Source: Pseudoalteromonas aurantia
GTDB lineage: Bacteria > Pseudomonadota > Gammaproteobacteria > Enterobacterales > Alteromonadaceae
Direction: 5' to 3'
Length of the DNA: 64,000 nucleotides
NCBI RefSeq assembly: GCF_005886875.1
Contig: NZ_PNBY01000013.1
Coordinates: 1-64,000, forward strand
The translations under genes were made by a program, and so were the position numbers. Numbering within the stretch: the stretch's first letter is position 1; every line of letters begins with the position of its first letter. Below the pieces are notes generated by a model. It did no database searches, was not told the origin of the DNA, and worked only from the letters and a program-made list of their open reading frames with translations. This document shows positions 27,795 to 38,397 of the stretch, one piece after another.

Positions 27795-28973
27795 ATGAAG
27801 AAGTATGATGACAACACGCAATGTATCCACGGCCCAGCCCATTTTGATGACCCTCATGGTGCATTAACGGCACCTCTGTACCAAACCTCTACATTTAAGT
27901 TTAAAGACGCGGCCCAAGGGGCTGCGCGTTTTGCAGGCGAAGAGTCTGGGTATATTTACACCCGATTAGGTAATCCGACAACGCGCGAACTGGAGCAAAA
28001 AGTAGCTGCTCTTGAGGGAATGGACGATGTAGCTGCAACCGCGACGGGGATGGGGGCTGTTTCAGCCTCTGTGTTAAGCTTCTTACAACAGGGCGATCAT
28101 CTCATTGCCTCGAGTGCATTGTATGGTTGTAGTTTTGCATTATTTTCTCATATGCTGCCCAAATTTGGCATAGATGTCACGTTTGTTGATATGACCGATG
28201 AAGCCCAGCTTCAAGCTGCTGTTACGCCAAAGACCAAAATGGTCTTTGCTGAAACGCCAATTAACCCGAACATGACGGTACTTGATTTATCAATGATTGG
28301 GCGTTTTGCTGGACAACACAAATTGATCAGTGTGATCGACAATACATTTTTGACCCCTCTGTTACAAAAGCCTAAACAATTTGGCATCGATATTGTTGTG
28401 CACAGTGCGACCAAATATCTAAATGGACATGGCGATGTTGTTGCAGGTTTAGTATGTGGCTGTGCAGAACACATTGAATTGATAAAGCTGACGGTATTAA
28501 AAGATATTGGTGCAACCATTAGTCCACATGATGCATGGCTTATTAATCGAGGGCTAAAAACACTGGCTGTGCGTATGGCGAGGCATTGTGAAAGTGCGCA
28601 AAAAGTCGCTGAGTTTTTAGAAAAACACCCAAAAGTCTCTCAGGTATTTTATCCAGGATTACCATCTCACCCTGGATATAAATATTTGGGTGAGCAAATG
28701 AAAGGGGCTGGAGGTGTTATAGCTTTTGAAATTGCAGGGACATTAGCGCAAGGTGAGGCGTTTATTAATGCCACCGAGCTATGCACATTAGCTGTGAGCT
28801 TAGGTGATCCTGAAACGCTAATTCAGCATCCTGCATCGATGACACACTCACCGTATACGCCTGAAGAGCGTCAAGCTGCAGGGATCTCTGATAGCCTGAT
28901 CCGTATCTCGGTTGGATTGGAAGCGTCTGAGGATATTATTGCTGATTTAGAGACTGCGTTTAAATCGATTTAG
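27795..28973 (+). CDS. megL: Methionine gamma-lyase
   Basis: A 392-residue PLP enzyme of the Cys/Met metabolism family that splits methionine to methanethiol, ammonia and 2-oxobutanoate. The PLP lysine is K207 in HSATKYLNGH. The residues LYGC at 109-112 include the cysteine (C112) characteristic of methionine gamma-lyase and usually absent from cystathionine gamma-lyase and gamma-synthase, which decides the call. The N-terminal IHGP and YTRLGNPTT motifs bind the phosphate of the cofactor of the neighbouring subunit. It is monocistronic, with a likely promoter in the preceding 146 bases. Methanethiol release feeds marine sulfur cycling. Confidence 0.9.
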   Translation: MKKYDDNTQCIHGPAHFDDPHGALTAPLYQTSTFKFKDAAQGAARFAGEESGYIYTRLGNPTTRELEQKVAALEGMDDVAATATGMGAVSASVLSFLQQGDHLIASSALYGCSFALFSHMLPKFGIDVTFVDMTDEAQLQAAVTPKTKMVFAETPINPNMTVLDLSMIGRFAGQHKLISVIDNTFLTPLLQKPKQFGIDIVVHSATKYLNGHGDVVAGLVCGCAEHIELIKLTVLKDIGATISPHDAWLINRGLKTLAVRMARHCESAQKVAEFLEKHPKVSQVFYPGLPSHPGYKYLGEQMKGAGGVIAFEIAGTLAQGEAFINATELCTLAVSLGDPETLIQHPASMTHSPYTPEERQAAGISDSLIRISVGLEASEDIIADLETAFKSI

Positions 28974-29024
28974 TGTAAATTTTAATATACATTATGGTGT
29001 TGTTTTAGTCTTTGTTTTAGGTGT

Positions 29025-29042
29025 TGTAAATATAAATTTACT
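29025..29042. promoter_or_regulatory. TyrR/PhhR-type box upstream of phhA
   Basis: TGTAAA, six bases, then TTTACT: one mismatch from the TYR box consensus TGTAAA-N6-TTTACA, with the G-N14-C pair intact. It lies 141 bases upstream of phhA, whose family is regulated by PhhR/TyrR activators in other gammaproteobacteria. Confidence 0.65.
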
Positions 29043-29079
29043 CGGGCGTTCTTTAATGTTTACGTTTTTTGGTTTTGTG

Positions 29080-29102
29080 GCAAAGCCGTAATTGGGCTTT
29101 GC
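29080..29102 (+). terminator. Hairpin in phhA leader region
   Basis: GCAAAGCC pairs with GGCTTTGC (eight base pairs, loop of seven). It could end transcription from megL or act in the phhA leader; the following T content is modest (TATTAAACTTTT). Confidence 0.4.
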
Positions 29103-29182
29103 TATTAAACTTTTGCTTACTTTTACATAGTATCGTTGTCACAAGTTGAAACACGATTGATGTTCATTCGTGGCAGGTAACA

Positions 29183-29992
29183 ATGAAGGTTTCTATGGCT
29201 AAGTCGAGCAAGTACACTTCTAAGCAACCCGATGAAAATGGGATTATTGCGTGGAGCGATGAAGAAAATAAAATTTGGTCTGAGCTGGTGGCGCGTCAGT
29301 TACAATGCATTGAAGGTAAAGCATGTGACGAGTACATGGAAGGGCTAAAAAAAATAAATCTCCCGCATGACCGTGTCCCACAGCTTGCTGAGCTAAACGC
29401 AGTACTCGCTCGTGAAACGGGCTGGCAAGTAGCGCCTGTACCCGCGTTGATTGATTTTGATGAGTTCTTTCGACTGCTAGCAAACAAGCAGTTCCCTGTG
29501 GCAACGTTTATTCGTTCGCGTGAAGAATTTGATTATCTACAAGAGCCTGATGTTTTTCATGAGATATTTGGTCATTGTGCAATGTTAACTAACCCTGCTT
29601 TTGCAGAGTTCACCCATAAATATGGTCAGCTAGGCTATGCAGCTGAAAAGAAAGATCGTGGTTACTTAGCCCGTCTATATTGGTTTACGGTTGAGTTTGG
29701 TTTGATGCAAACTGAAGATGGCCTGCGCATTTATGGCGGTGGTGTGTTATCAAGCCCGGGTGAAACACAATACGTTTATTCAGATAAACCTGAGATACAG
29801 CCGTTAAATGTGATTGATGTATTACGCACACCTTACCGAATTGATATTATGCAGCCAATTTACTACACCATAAACTCTATTAACGATCTATTTGATATTT
29901 CGCAAATGGATATTATGGCATTGGTTGCCCAAGCAAAAGAATTAGGCTTATTCGAGCCAAAATTTCCACCGAAACAAAAACTAGCAAGTTAA
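29183..29992 (+). CDS. phhA: Phenylalanine 4-monooxygenase
   Basis: A 269-residue iron- and tetrahydropterin-dependent aromatic amino acid hydroxylase converting phenylalanine to tyrosine. The iron ligands are H126 and H131 (DVFHEIFGHCAML) and E171 (WFTVEFGL). Length fits bacterial PhhA, which lacks the regulatory domain of animal enzymes. Start choice is uncertain: the ATG at 29183 has CAGGTAACA upstream, while an in-frame ATG at 29195 has AAGG five bases upstream. It forms an operon with phhB nine bases downstream, and is likely activated through the TYR box at 29025. Confidence 0.95.
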   Translation: MKVSMAKSSKYTSKQPDENGIIAWSDEENKIWSELVARQLQCIEGKACDEYMEGLKKINLPHDRVPQLAELNAVLARETGWQVAPVPALIDFDEFFRLLANKQFPVATFIRSREEFDYLQEPDVFHEIFGHCAMLTNPAFAEFTHKYGQLGYAAEKKDRGYLARLYWFTVEFGLMQTEDGLRIYGGGVLSSPGETQYVYSDKPEIQPLNVIDVLRTPYRIDIMQPIYYTINSINDLFDISQMDIMALVAQAKELGLFEPKFPPKQKLAS

Positions 29993-30001
29993 GGATTTTA
30001 A

Positions 30002-30346
30002 ATGTCTGATTTAAATGCACAAAAATGTGAAGCGTGTCGTGCTGATGCGCCTAAAGTGTCAGATGAAGAGTTAGCGGTACTTATCAAGCAGATCCCTGAT
30101 TGGGTGCCTGAAGTACGTGATGGGATCATGCAGTTAGAGCGTGTTTTTAAATTTAAAAACTTCAAGCTAGCATTAGAGTTTACCAATAAAGTGGGCGCGA
30201 TGGCGGAAGATGAAGGCCATCATCCTGGTTTATTGACTGAATGGGGTAAAGTAACGGTTACTTGGTGGAGTCACTCTATCAAGGGCTTGCACAAAAATGA
30301 TTTTGTTTGTGCCGCAAAAACAGACGACGTGTTTGCTGCATTATAA
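30002..30346 (+). CDS. phhB: Pterin-4a-carbinolamine dehydratase
   Basis: A 114-residue enzyme that regenerates the pterin cofactor after each PhhA turnover. The motif [22 protein letters not shown] contains the catalytic histidines of the family. An N-terminal CEACRADAP stretch with two cysteines is common to bacterial PhhB. It starts nine bases after the phhA stop with AAGGA upstream and ends before a bidirectional terminator. Confidence 0.95.
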   Translation: MSDLNAQKCEACRADAPKVSDEELAVLIKQIPDWVPEVRDGIMQLERVFKFKNFKLALEFTNKVGAMAEDEGHHPGLLTEWGKVTVTWWSHSIKGLHKNDFVCAAKTDDVFAAL

Positions 30347-30377
30347 TTATTGAGCAGCTTACCGATTAGGTAAGTTT

Positions 30378-30433
30378 AAAAAGCGTCTTATGAAGAATTT
30401 CAGGTCACTGAATAATTCATAAGGCGCTTTTTT
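30378..30433. terminator. Bidirectional terminator between phhB and dapD
   Basis: AAAAAGCGTCTTATGAA pairs with TTCATAAGGCGCTTTTTT around a 21-base loop. A-run on one side and T-run on the other make it usable from both strands, as expected between convergent genes. Confidence 0.85.
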
Positions 30434-30458
30434 ATAAACGTATTAAAAATTTGAATTA

Positions 30459-31286
30459 TCAATCGTTTATAGAACGTAATAAGGCATTGATCCCAACCTT
30501 TTCACGTGTTTGCTGGTCTACTTTTTTCACAATAATGGCAGCGTAAAGGCTATGAGAGCCATCTTTACTTGGCAAAGAGCCTGGTACAACAACGGCACCG
30601 GCTGGTACTCGCCCGTAATGGACTTCACCTGTTTCACGGTCGTAAATACGGGTGCTTTGAGAAATATAAACACCCATTGAAATGACTGCGCCTTCTTCAA
30701 CAATCACACCTTCAACAATTTCAGAGCGTGCACCAATAAAACAATTATCTTCGATGATTGTCGGATTCGCTTGTAAAGGCTCTAATACCCCACCGATGCC
30801 AACACCGCCAGATAGGTGAACATTCTTACCTATTTGCGCACATGAGCCGACAGTGGCCCAGGTATCGACCATCGTGCCTTCATCAACATAGGCACCGATA
30901 TTGACATATGACGGCATAAGGACCACATTTTTACCCACAAAGCTGCCTTGGCGTGCAACAGCGTTTGGCACAACACGCATGCCACCTTGTTGGAATTGCT
31001 CAGGCGTATAGTCGCTGAACTTTAACGGCACTTTATCGTAGAATTGATTTACGCCATCGCTCATCGGCTGATTGTCACGAATTCTGAATGACAGTAAAAC
31101 GGCTTTTTTTAGCCACTGATGGACAACCCACTCACCGCTTATTTTTTCCGCTACACGTGCCGCACCCGAATCTAATAGGGCAAGAGACTGGGTGATAGCG
31201 TTATATACTTCCTCTGTTACTTGGTTAGGTGAGATCCCGTCTCGCTGTTCCCAAGCTTGTTCAATAATGCTTTTTAAATCAGACAT
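30459..31286 (-). CDS. dapD: Tetrahydrodipicolinate N-succinyltransferase
   Basis: A 275-residue left-handed beta-helix acyltransferase that succinylates tetrahydrodipicolinate in lysine and meso-diaminopimelate synthesis. Hexapeptide repeats run from about residue 105 to 215 ([28 protein letters not shown]). The ATG at 31286 has GAGGAA five bases upstream; the frame extends to 31313 through that site. In this lineage dapD lies next to glnD, as in E. coli (map-glnD-dapD), here in the same order and orientation. Confidence 0.95.
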   Translation of the reverse strand: MSDLKSIIEQAWEQRDGISPNQVTEEVYNAITQSLALLDSGAARVAEKISGEWVVHQWLKKAVLLSFRIRDNQPMSDGVNQFYDKVPLKFSDYTPEQFQQGGMRVVPNAVARQGSFVGKNVVLMPSYVNIGAYVDEGTMVDTWATVGSCAQIGKNVHLSGGVGIGGVLEPLQANPTIIEDNCFIGARSEIVEGVIVEEGAVISMGVYISQSTRIYDRETGEVHYGRVPAGAVVVPGSLPSKDGSHSLYAAIIVKKVDQQTREKVGINALLRSIND

Positions 31287-31296
31287 AGTTTCCTCT

Positions 31297-33915
31297 TTAC
31301 TCTGTTTCTGCATTTAATTTCTTCATCAGATCGCGTTGAAGCGCAGCTTTATGCTCTTCTGCAAGCGCTTGATAATCAGTATTTGATATTACAAAAAAGT
31401 CTTCTGCTCGTTCGCCAACTGTTGTAATTCTCGCAGCGTGAATGTGCAATGAATTCGCTTGAAAGACCTCGGCAATTTTTGTTAAAAGCCCTGGTATATC
31501 AATGGCTTGAATTTCAATTAAATTTCTATCAGCACGGGCATGAGGTCGTACAATGACTTTAGGTTTAATATTAAAGTCTTTAAAACGTTGCGAGCGATTT
31601 TTCTTGGTACGAATTTTCTTTTTCGGATCTTTTAAAATAACTTCTAAGCCACGGCGTATCGACTTGGCTCGGCTACTGCTCATCGGGTTGCCACTCACTT
31701 CTAAGATCACGAAGTTGTACACCACCGAGTTATCTTTGGTTGTCATGACTTGAGCGTGCTGTATTTGAGCTTTTTTGGAGCCGATGATAGTGAGTAGTTT
31801 TGAGAATAAATTGGCATTATATGGACTATACACAAATACTTGTGTGCCGCCATGCATGGCTTGCTCACCTACAACAACGCAAGGTGCGTTTAAGTCGTTT
31901 ATTTTAAGTAAGTGTTCACTGTGCCATGAGATTTGCTGTTCACTGAATGCGGTGAAGTAGTTTGCTTTTAAACGTGACCAAATAGCATCAATATTTTCTT
32001 CATTAAACTCTAAGTTAATGAGCCGTTGTTTTGCTTGCTTCTTTTTGTCTCGAATTTGGTCGCGCATATCCATTGGGTTTTCTAGACCCAAACGTAAGGC
32101 ATGTTGAGAGTGCAAATAGAGTTCTCGAAGTAGCGTGTTTTTCCAATCATTCCATAGGTTGTCATTGGTTGCGCGAATATCGGCCACAGTTAAGCAATAC
32201 AAGTAATCAAGTTGACGTTCATTTTTTACAACTGATGCAAATTCGGCGATAACATCTGGGTCGTTAATATCTTTGCGCTGTGCGGTGACAGACATCAACA
32301 AGTGATTCTCAACCAGCCAAGAAACTAAGCGAGCATCCGAGTTAGTGAACCCATGTACTTTACAAAAGGCGAGCGCATCAACGGCGCCAAGCTCTGAGTG
32401 ATCACCACCGCGACCTTTGGCAATATCATGAAAAATAGCGGCAAGGTAGAGTAGCTCTGGTTTATCCATGCGGGTGATGATTTCACTGCATAGCGGGAAG
32501 TCTTTCTTTTGCTCTTTATCAGTGTAAAGGTAAATATTGTTGATGAGCTTATGGGTGTGTTCATCTACGGTGTAGGCATGGAATAAGTCGAATTGCATTT
32601 GGCCAAAAATATTGCGCCATTGCGGTAAATACGCCGCAATCAAGCCATGCTTATGCATCAAAGTAAATGCTCTACCCATGCCATTTGGATGTTTTAGCAA
32701 CCGTAAAAAAGCATCCCTACAACCGGCATAGTCTTGCAAATCACCGAGCAGTCGGCGACGAACTTGGCGCATTGTTCTTATTGTACTGGGCTCGATATTG
32801 GTGATTTCAGGGTGGTCGGCAATATGCTCGAATAACACCAGTAGTTGTTCTCTGCGAAAAAAGACCGAAGGATTTTTAACGCTAATTTTATTGCCAATAC
32901 GTTCAAAGTTATCGTCCAACGAAACCGCTATTTGTTCGCTTTGGTCGGGTAAAATACTCTGTTCAAAATACGACAATAGCATTTGGTTCATTTCACGTAC
33001 ACGGCTCATGATCCGGAATAAGCGCTTCATCATTCGCTCTACAGAGGCTTTACCTTCAGACCCAAACCCAAGTATTTCAGCTGCATGGGGTTGATAGTCG
33101 AACAACAGTCGGTTTTCACATCGTCCTGCTGCCAAGTGCAGTGCAAATCGTATATTCCAAAGGTTTTCTAAGCACTCTAGTAGTTCTTGATATTCCTCGT
33201 GAGTGAGATAACCATGGTTGATTAATTCTTCAAGTGTTTCAGCATGGAAATGTTTTTTAGCAACCCAAAAAATAGTTTGCACATCTCTGAGGCCACCAGG
33301 GTTTTCTTTGATATTGGGTTCTAAGTTATACGCGGTGCCATGGCACTTTCTATGCCTTACTTGCTGCTCGTTGATTTTGGCAATGAAAAAGTCATCAGAT
33401 TTCCAAATGGGTGTTTCTACAATATGACTTCTCAATCGCTCAAACTCGACATGATTACCACAGATAAGTCTACTTTCGAGTAAACAGGTGGTGAAATGTA
33501 CATCTTCTTGTTTTTGTTCTAATACTTGATCATGGGTACGAACGCTGTGACCAATTTCTAAGTTTAGGTCCCACAGAAGTGTCACAAACTCTTCAAGTGC
33601 CGTGGTCATTTCAGCGTTGGGGGTGTCGTTAACCAGCAGTAAGAAGTCAATATCTGAATAAGGATGTAACTCACCACGACCATATCCTCCAACTGCAATA
33701 AGAGCCAATTCTGGGTAACGGGCTAACCCAGTGTCGTTGAATAACTTTATCAACAATCGGTCTATAAATTCAGCGCGAGAGTTAATGAGGTTGCGAACTG
33801 GCTGTTTTGAAAACTCATTGCTTAACCATTTATAAAAATAGTTTGCACAATCTTTTAAATCGCCAAGGTGCTGCGCGCTGTCGAGCAACGTTTTTACTTT
33901 ATTAGGTAATGCCAC
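31297..33915 (-). CDS. glnD: PII uridylyltransferase/uridylyl-removing enzyme
   Basis: An 872-residue nitrogen sensor that uridylylates and deuridylylates PII proteins. Nucleotidyltransferase motif [15 protein letters not shown] is at residues 76-90 with D88 and D90 as metal ligands, an HD domain holds [21 protein letters not shown], and two ACT domains at the C-terminus sense glutamine. Slightly shorter than E. coli GlnD (890). It lies 10 bases before the dapD start and probably shares its message with it. Confidence 0.95.
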   Translation of the reverse strand: MALPNKVKTLLDSAQHLGDLKDCANYFYKWLSNEFSKQPVRNLINSRAEFIDRLLIKLFNDTGLARYPELALIAVGGYGRGELHPYSDIDFLLLVNDTPNAEMTTALEEFVTLLWDLNLEIGHSVRTHDQVLEQKQEDVHFTTCLLESRLICGNHVEFERLRSHIVETPIWKSDDFFIAKINEQQVRHRKCHGTAYNLEPNIKENPGGLRDVQTIFWVAKKHFHAETLEELINHGYLTHEEYQELLECLENLWNIRFALHLAAGRCENRLLFDYQPHAAEILGFGSEGKASVERMMKRLFRIMSRVREMNQMLLSYFEQSILPDQSEQIAVSLDDNFERIGNKISVKNPSVFFRREQLLVLFEHIADHPEITNIEPSTIRTMRQVRRRLLGDLQDYAGCRDAFLRLLKHPNGMGRAFTLMHKHGLIAAYLPQWRNIFGQMQFDLFHAYTVDEHTHKLINNIYLYTDKEQKKDFPLCSEIITRMDKPELLYLAAIFHDIAKGRGGDHSELGAVDALAFCKVHGFTNSDARLVSWLVENHLLMSVTAQRKDINDPDVIAEFASVVKNERQLDYLYCLTVADIRATNDNLWNDWKNTLLRELYLHSQHALRLGLENPMDMRDQIRDKKKQAKQRLINLEFNEENIDAIWSRLKANYFTAFSEQQISWHSEHLLKINDLNAPCVVVGEQAMHGGTQVFVYSPYNANLFSKLLTIIGSKKAQIQHAQVMTTKDNSVVYNFVILEVSGNPMSSSRAKSIRRGLEVILKDPKKKIRTKKNRSQRFKDFNIKPKVIVRPHARADRNLIEIQAIDIPGLLTKIAEVFQANSLHIHAARITTVGERAEDFFVISNTDYQALAEEHKAALQRDLMKKLNAETE

Positions 33916-34073
33916 TTAAGGCCCCCTGATCCGTCTTATTTAGGTTTATGCTATCGGTTATGGTGAGCACAGTAATGTATTCAGGCCCGATACCTTTGCA
34001 AAGGTGTATTAGCTTAGCTTACTGACTTGCGCACAAAGGGCAACGCTTGAAGCGCATTTTTTATAGAGATATG

Positions 34074-34118
34074 AGCGAAGTGAGTAAAGTACCGACCAGT
34101 CTTCACTCACTTTTCGCT
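34074..34118 (-). terminator. Inverted repeat between map and glnD
   Basis: AGCGAAGTGAGT and ACTCACTTTTCGCT pair with a two-base bulge around a 19-base loop. It lies 43 bases past the map stop; there is no clear T-run on the minus strand, so termination is uncertain. The rest of this 245-base gap probably holds the glnD promoter, which I could not place with confidence. Confidence 0.35.
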
Positions 34119-34160
34119 AAATTATGGTTAATACGGATGACCCGTAATGAACCATGGTTG

Positions 34161-34952
34161 TTATGCTGTGTGCTCTATCACTCTATCGATGGTATCGTCA
34201 TTACGGTGCGTTAAGATCTCCACACCATTGTCTGTAACCAATAAAGTGTGTTCCCACTGAGCAGACAAGCTGCGGTCTTTTGTCACTACAGTCCAGTTAT
34301 CTTTGAGCACTTTACATTGACGCTTACCTGCGTTGACCATAGGTTCAATGGTTAAACACATGCCCGCTTTTAATGTTTCACCTGTCCCTGGTTTACCGTA
34401 ATGCATGACTTGAGGTTCTTCGTGGAATTCAGCGCCAATACCATGGCCGCAGTATTCGCGTACGATTGAATAATTAAAACCTTCAGCATACTTTTGAATT
34501 GCTGCACCAATGTCACCTAAACGCGCACCTGGTTTAACCATTTTAATGGCAAGGTAAAGGCTTTCTTGGGTAATTTCAGCAAGGCGTTTGCCTTGAATAT
34601 TTGGCGTCCCTACATGAAACATTTTAGATGTATCGCCGTGGTAGCCATCTTTGATAACGGTAACATCAATATTGACACTGTCACCATCTTTTAATGCTTT
34701 GTCATTGGGAATACCGTGACAAATTACGTGATTAACGGACGTACAAATCGACTTTGGAAAACCATGGTAATTAAGCGGGGCAGGGATGCCTTGTTGCTTA
34801 TTTACAATGTAATCATGACAAATTGTATTTAGCTCGTCTGTTGTGACCCCTGGCTTCACATGCGGCTCAATCATTTCTAATACTTCCGCGGCTAAACGCC
34901 CGGCAATACGCATTTTTTCAATTTCTTCAGGGGTTTTAATCACTGCACTCAT
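34161..34952 (-). CDS. map: Methionine aminopeptidase type I
   Basis: A 263-residue pita-bread metalloprotease that removes the initiator methionine from nascent proteins. The metal-ligand segments are visible: NIDVTVIKDGYHGDTSKMF (two aspartates), YCGHGIGAEFHEEP (histidine), LTIEPMV (glutamate) and AQWEHTLLV (glutamate). The gene is divergent from rpsB, the same arrangement as in E. coli. Confidence 0.96.
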   Translation of the reverse strand: MSAVIKTPEEIEKMRIAGRLAAEVLEMIEPHVKPGVTTDELNTICHDYIVNKQQGIPAPLNYHGFPKSICTSVNHVICHGIPNDKALKDGDSVNIDVTVIKDGYHGDTSKMFHVGTPNIQGKRLAEITQESLYLAIKMVKPGARLGDIGAAIQKYAEGFNYSIVREYCGHGIGAEFHEEPQVMHYGKPGTGETLKAGMCLTIEPMVNAGKRQCKVLKDNWTVVTKDRSLSAQWEHTLLVTDNGVEILTHRNDDTIDRVIEHTA

Positions 34953-35010
34953 TCAGACTCCAAGTCGGTTATTTTAAGGTGGTTACAACGCACAATTTTT
35001 ATACTGATTG

Positions 35011-35039
35011 TTGAGTTCTGTTATTTTATATGGTATAAA
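35011..35039 (+). promoter_or_regulatory. Promoter of rpsB-tsf with GC-rich discriminator
   Basis: TTGAGT at 35011-35016 and TATAAA at 35034-35039 are separated by 17 bases and followed directly by GCGCGCCG, the GC-rich discriminator typical of stringently controlled ribosomal promoters. Confidence 0.75.
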
Positions 35040-35047
35040 GCGCGCCG

Positions 35048-35220
35048 TCTTTTTACAAATTTATCTAAGAGATGTTTGTATTTAAGGCGACCACAATTTT
35101 ATTTTAACACACACACATATCGACACATACACTTGGGTGCATGTCTTAGTAAAATACTGAACATGTTGGTGCTATGGGATATGTGGAGGCTTAACCCTAA
35201 CTAACTTAGAGGAAATTAAA
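35048..35220 (+). promoter_or_regulatory. Long rpsB leader, probable S2 autoregulation element
   Basis: The predicted message has about 170 bases before the rpsB ATG. In gammaproteobacteria the conserved rpsB leader lets free S2 repress rpsB-tsf. I see GC-containing potential stems (for example around 35137-35180) but have not derived the full fold; the assignment rests mainly on position and family knowledge. Confidence 0.5.
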
Positions 35221-35949
35221 ATGGCAAACGTTTCAATGCGCGATATGCTTCAAGCTGGTGTTCACTTCGGTCACCAAGCACGTTACTGGAACCCAAAGAT
35301 GAAGCCTTTCATCTTCGGCGCTCGTAACCGTGTACATATCATCAACCTTGAAAAAACTGTACCAATGTTCAACGACGCACTTAAGTTCTTACAGAACGCT
35401 GCTTCTAACAAAGGTAAAATTCTTTTCGTAGGTACTAAGCGCGCTGCAAGCGAAGCAGTTAAAGAGTCAGCTCTTCAAAGTGAGCAGTTCTACGTAAATC
35501 ACCGTTGGTTAGGTGGTATGTTGACTAACTGGAAAACAGTTCGTCAATCAATCAAGCGTCTTAAAGATCTTGAAACTCAAAGCCAAGACGGTACTTTCGA
35601 GAAGCTAACTAAAAAAGAAGCGTTAATGCTTACTCGTGAAATGGAAAAGCTTGAAAAGAGCCTTGGTGGTATCAAAGATATGGGCGGTCTTCCAGACGCT
35701 ATCTTCGTTATCGATGCAGATCACGAGCACATTGCAATTCGCGAAGCTAACAACCTAGGTATTCCAGTAGTATCAGTAGTTGATACTAACTCGAACCCAG
35801 ATGGTGTTGATTTCATCATCCCAGGTAACGACGATGCAATCCGTGCTATCCAGCTTTACACTGGCGCTGTTGCAACTGCTATCACTGAAGGCCGTGAAAG
35901 CAATATCGTTGCTCAAGCAGAGAACGACGATTTCGTTGAAGCTGAGTAA
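35221..35949 (+). CDS. rpsB: 30S ribosomal protein S2
   Basis: A 242-residue small-subunit protein, starting [19 protein letters not shown] and containing [16 protein letters not shown], the S2 signature. An AGAGGAAATT site precedes the ATG. It is first in the rpsB-tsf unit and shows strongly biased codon use (GGT, CGT, AAC), as expected for a highly expressed gene. E. coli S2 is 241 residues. Confidence 0.98.
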   Translation: MANVSMRDMLQAGVHFGHQARYWNPKMKPFIFGARNRVHIINLEKTVPMFNDALKFLQNAASNKGKILFVGTKRAASEAVKESALQSEQFYVNHRWLGGMLTNWKTVRQSIKRLKDLETQSQDGTFEKLTKKEALMLTREMEKLEKSLGGIKDMGGLPDAIFVIDADHEHIAIREANNLGIPVVSVVDTNSNPDGVDFIIPGNDDAIRAIQLYTGAVATAITEGRESNIVAQAENDDFVEAE

Positions 35950-35958
35950 TTAGCTGTC

Positions 35959-35993
35959 ATCAAGTCTTCATCAATTCGTGATGAAGACTTGAT
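35959..35993 (+). terminator. Perfect 15-bp hairpin between rpsB and tsf
   Basis: ATCAAGTCTTCATCA and its exact complement are separated by ATTCG. Only ATTCTT follows, so it is a partial attenuator or an RNA stabiliser rather than a strong terminator; it could adjust the S2 to EF-Ts ratio. Confidence 0.6.
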
Positions 35994-36051
35994 ATTCTTG
36001 AAGAGCGGTCATCCCGCTTCCCTAAACATATTCAGATCTGAGGATATACTA

Positions 36052-36903
36052 ATGGCTGTAACTGCTGCCCTAGTTAAAGAATTACGCGAGCGTACTGGCG
36101 CTGGCATGATGGATTGTAAAAAAGCGCTAACTGAAACTGCTGGTGACATTGAACTAGCAATTGAAAACATGCGTAAGAGCGGTGCTGCAAAGGCTGCTAA
36201 GAAAGCGGGTAATATTGCTGCTGAAGGCACAATCCTTATCAAAGAAGGCGCAGGTTTTGCTGCACTTCTAGAAGTTAACTGTCAAACAGACTTCGTTGCT
36301 AAAGATGAGAGCTTCCTTGCGTTCGCTAACTCTGTACTAGACGTTGCTGCGACTTCTAAAGTTGCTGTTGCTGAGCTTCAAGCACAGTTTGAAGAAGCAC
36401 GTGTTGCATTAGTTGCTAAAATCGGTGAAAACATCAACGTTCGCCGCGTTGAGTACATCGACGGTGCAAGCCTTTCTACATACCGTCACGGTGAGCGTAT
36501 CGGTGTTGTTGTTGCTGGTGAAGCTGATGCGGAAACGCTTAAGCACGTAGCTATGCACGTTGCTGCATCTAAGCCTGAGTACGTAAACCCTGAAGACGTA
36601 CCTGCAGACGTGGTTGAAAAAGAAAAAGCTGTTCAAATCGACATCGCGATGAACGAAGGCAAGCCTGCTGAAATCGCTGAGAAAATGGTTGTTGGTCGTA
36701 TGAAAAAGTTCACTGGTGAGATCTCTCTTACTGGTCAAGCATTCATCATGGAACCTAAAAAATCTGTTGGCGATATTCTTAAAGAAAAAGGCGCAACAGT
36801 ATCTAACTTCGTACGTTTAGAAGTTGGCGAAGGTATCGAGAAGAAAGAAGAAGATTTCGCTGCTGAAGTTGCTGCTCAAATCGCAGCTGCAAAAGGCGAG
36901 TAA
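36052..36903 (+). CDS. tsf: Elongation factor Ts
   Basis: A 283-residue guanine-nucleotide exchange factor for EF-Tu. N-terminal UBA-like domain [26 protein letters not shown] and the signature [15 protein letters not shown] are present. The ATG at 36052 has GAGGATAT upstream; a longer in-frame extension to 35989 has no family similarity. E. coli Tsf is also 283 residues. It ends before a strong terminator. Confidence 0.98.
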   Translation: MAVTAALVKELRERTGAGMMDCKKALTETAGDIELAIENMRKSGAAKAAKKAGNIAAEGTILIKEGAGFAALLEVNCQTDFVAKDESFLAFANSVLDVAATSKVAVAELQAQFEEARVALVAKIGENINVRRVEYIDGASLSTYRHGERIGVVVAGEADAETLKHVAMHVAASKPEYVNPEDVPADVVEKEKAVQIDIAMNEGKPAEIAEKMVVGRMKKFTGEISLTGQAFIMEPKKSVGDILKEKGATVSNFVRLEVGEGIEKKEEDFAAEVAAQIAAAKGE

Positions 36904-36979
36904 TCCCTCTTTTCTCAGCAAAAAAAGCAATGAGGCCATAATGGCGGATTTGCTTTTGCTTCAACGCTGAAAATTCTTT

Positions 36980-37024
36980 AAAATAACCGCGCATTTATGA
37001 CTTTCATAAGCGCGGTTATTTTTT
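36980..37024 (+). terminator. Rho-independent terminator after tsf
   Basis: AAATAACCGCGC pairs with GCGCGGTTATTT and an inner TTATGA/TCATAA pair extends the stem; a run of T follows. It separates rpsB-tsf from pyrH, so pyrH needs its own promoter or read-through. Confidence 0.88.
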
Positions 37025-37053
37025 ATCTCACTTTTACAAATGGCCCGGAAACT

Positions 37054-37791
37054 ATGACTATCAATCGAAAACCTGTTTTTAGACGCGTTCTTCTCAAACT
37101 AAGCGGTGAAGCTTTAATGGGAGATGAAGGCTTTGGCATTGATCCAAAAGTATTGGATCGTATGGCACAAGAAATAAAAGAATTAGTAGAGCTCGACGTA
37201 GAAGTGGGTTTAGTTATCGGGGGCGGTAACTTCTTACGAGGTGGTTCATTGGCTGAAGCGGGTATGAACCGCGTAGTAGGTGACCACATGGGCATGCTTG
37301 CAACCGTGATGAACGGTTTAGCAATGCGTGACGCACTGCACCGTGCGTTTGTAAACTGTCGTTTAATGTCGGCGATCCCACTGAATGGCGTATGTGACGC
37401 GTACAACTGGGCTGAAGCAATTAGCTTGTTAAAGTCTGGTCGAGTTGTTATTTTCTCAGCGGGGACGGGTAATCCATTTTTCACAACAGATTCAGCTGCC
37501 TGTCTGCGTGGTATTGAAATTGAAGCCGATACGGTGATCAAAGCGACAAAAGTTGATGGCGTATTTAGTGATGACCCAGTTAAGAACCCTGACGCAACCT
37601 TGTATCGTCATTTGACGTACAATGAGATCATTGATCAAGAATTAAAGGTGATGGACTTAGCGGCATTTACGCTAGCACGTGACCATAATATGCCTTTAAG
37701 CGTATTTAACATGAATAAACCTGGCGCGTTAAAGCGTGTCATTATGGGCGAAGAAGAGGGCACTCTTATCTCTTCAGCACCTTCTGAATAA
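37054..37791 (+). CDS. pyrH: UMP kinase
   Basis: A 245-residue amino-acid-kinase-fold enzyme that phosphorylates UMP to UDP. Motifs: [21 protein letters not shown], and [13 protein letters not shown]. The ATG at 37054 gives MTINRKPVF; the frame extends back to 36997 through the tsf terminator and is not used. It is upstream of frr as in most bacteria. E. coli PyrH is 241 residues. Confidence 0.97.
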   Translation: MTINRKPVFRRVLLKLSGEALMGDEGFGIDPKVLDRMAQEIKELVELDVEVGLVIGGGNFLRGGSLAEAGMNRVVGDHMGMLATVMNGLAMRDALHRAFVNCRLMSAIPLNGVCDAYNWAEAISLLKSGRVVIFSAGTGNPFFTTDSAACLRGIEIEADTVIKATKVDGVFSDDPVKNPDATLYRHLTYNEIIDQELKVMDLAAFTLARDHNMPLSVFNMNKPGALKRVIMGEEEGTLISSAPSE

Positions 37792-37814
37792 TCAAACAAG
37801 ACTAGGATTGAATT

Positions 37815-38372
37815 GTGATTAACGATATTAAAAAAGACGCGCAAGAGCGCATGCAAAAAAGTGTGGCAGCCCTAGCTAGCCAACTTTCTAAAATTCGTAC
37901 TGGCCGTGCACACCCTGCATTGCTAGATGGCATCATGGTATCTTATTACGGTGCTGATACACCGTTAAATCAGGTTGCAAATGTATCAACAGAAGACTCT
38001 CGTACACTAACAATTAGTGTATTCGATAAATCTCTGGCTCAAGCCGTTGAAAAAGCAATTATGTCTTCTGACTTAGGTTTGAACCCAATGTCAGCAGGGA
38101 CTATTATTCGCGTACCATTACCGCCGCTAACTGAAGAACGTCGCAAAGACTTAATCAAAATTGTTCGTGGTGAAGTTGAGGGTGGCCGTGTTGCTATTCG
38201 TAATATTCGTCGTGATGCCAATGGTGATATTAAATCTTTATTAAAAGATAAAGACATTTCTGAAGATGAAGCGCGTCAAGCTGAAGATGAAGTTCAGAAG
38301 CTTACTGACAAGTTTGTTAAAGAAATGGATACGCAATTGAGCGCAAAAGAAGCTGAGTTGATGGAAATCTAA
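37815..38372 (+). CDS. frr: Ribosome recycling factor
   Basis: A 185-residue tRNA-shaped factor that splits post-termination ribosomes with EF-G. Family blocks: [47 protein letters not shown] and RNIRRDAN. The start is GTG at 37815 with AGGA eight bases upstream, the same rare start used by E. coli frr. Length is identical to E. coli (185). Confidence 0.98.
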   Translation: MINDIKKDAQERMQKSVAALASQLSKIRTGRAHPALLDGIMVSYYGADTPLNQVANVSTEDSRTLTISVFDKSLAQAVEKAIMSSDLGLNPMSAGTIIRVPLPPLTEERRKDLIKIVRGEVEGGRVAIRNIRRDANGDIKSLLKDKDISEDEARQAEDEVQKLTDKFVKEMDTQLSAKEAELMEI

Positions 38373-38397
38373 GCAATTCAAAATTATTAGTTTTGCA

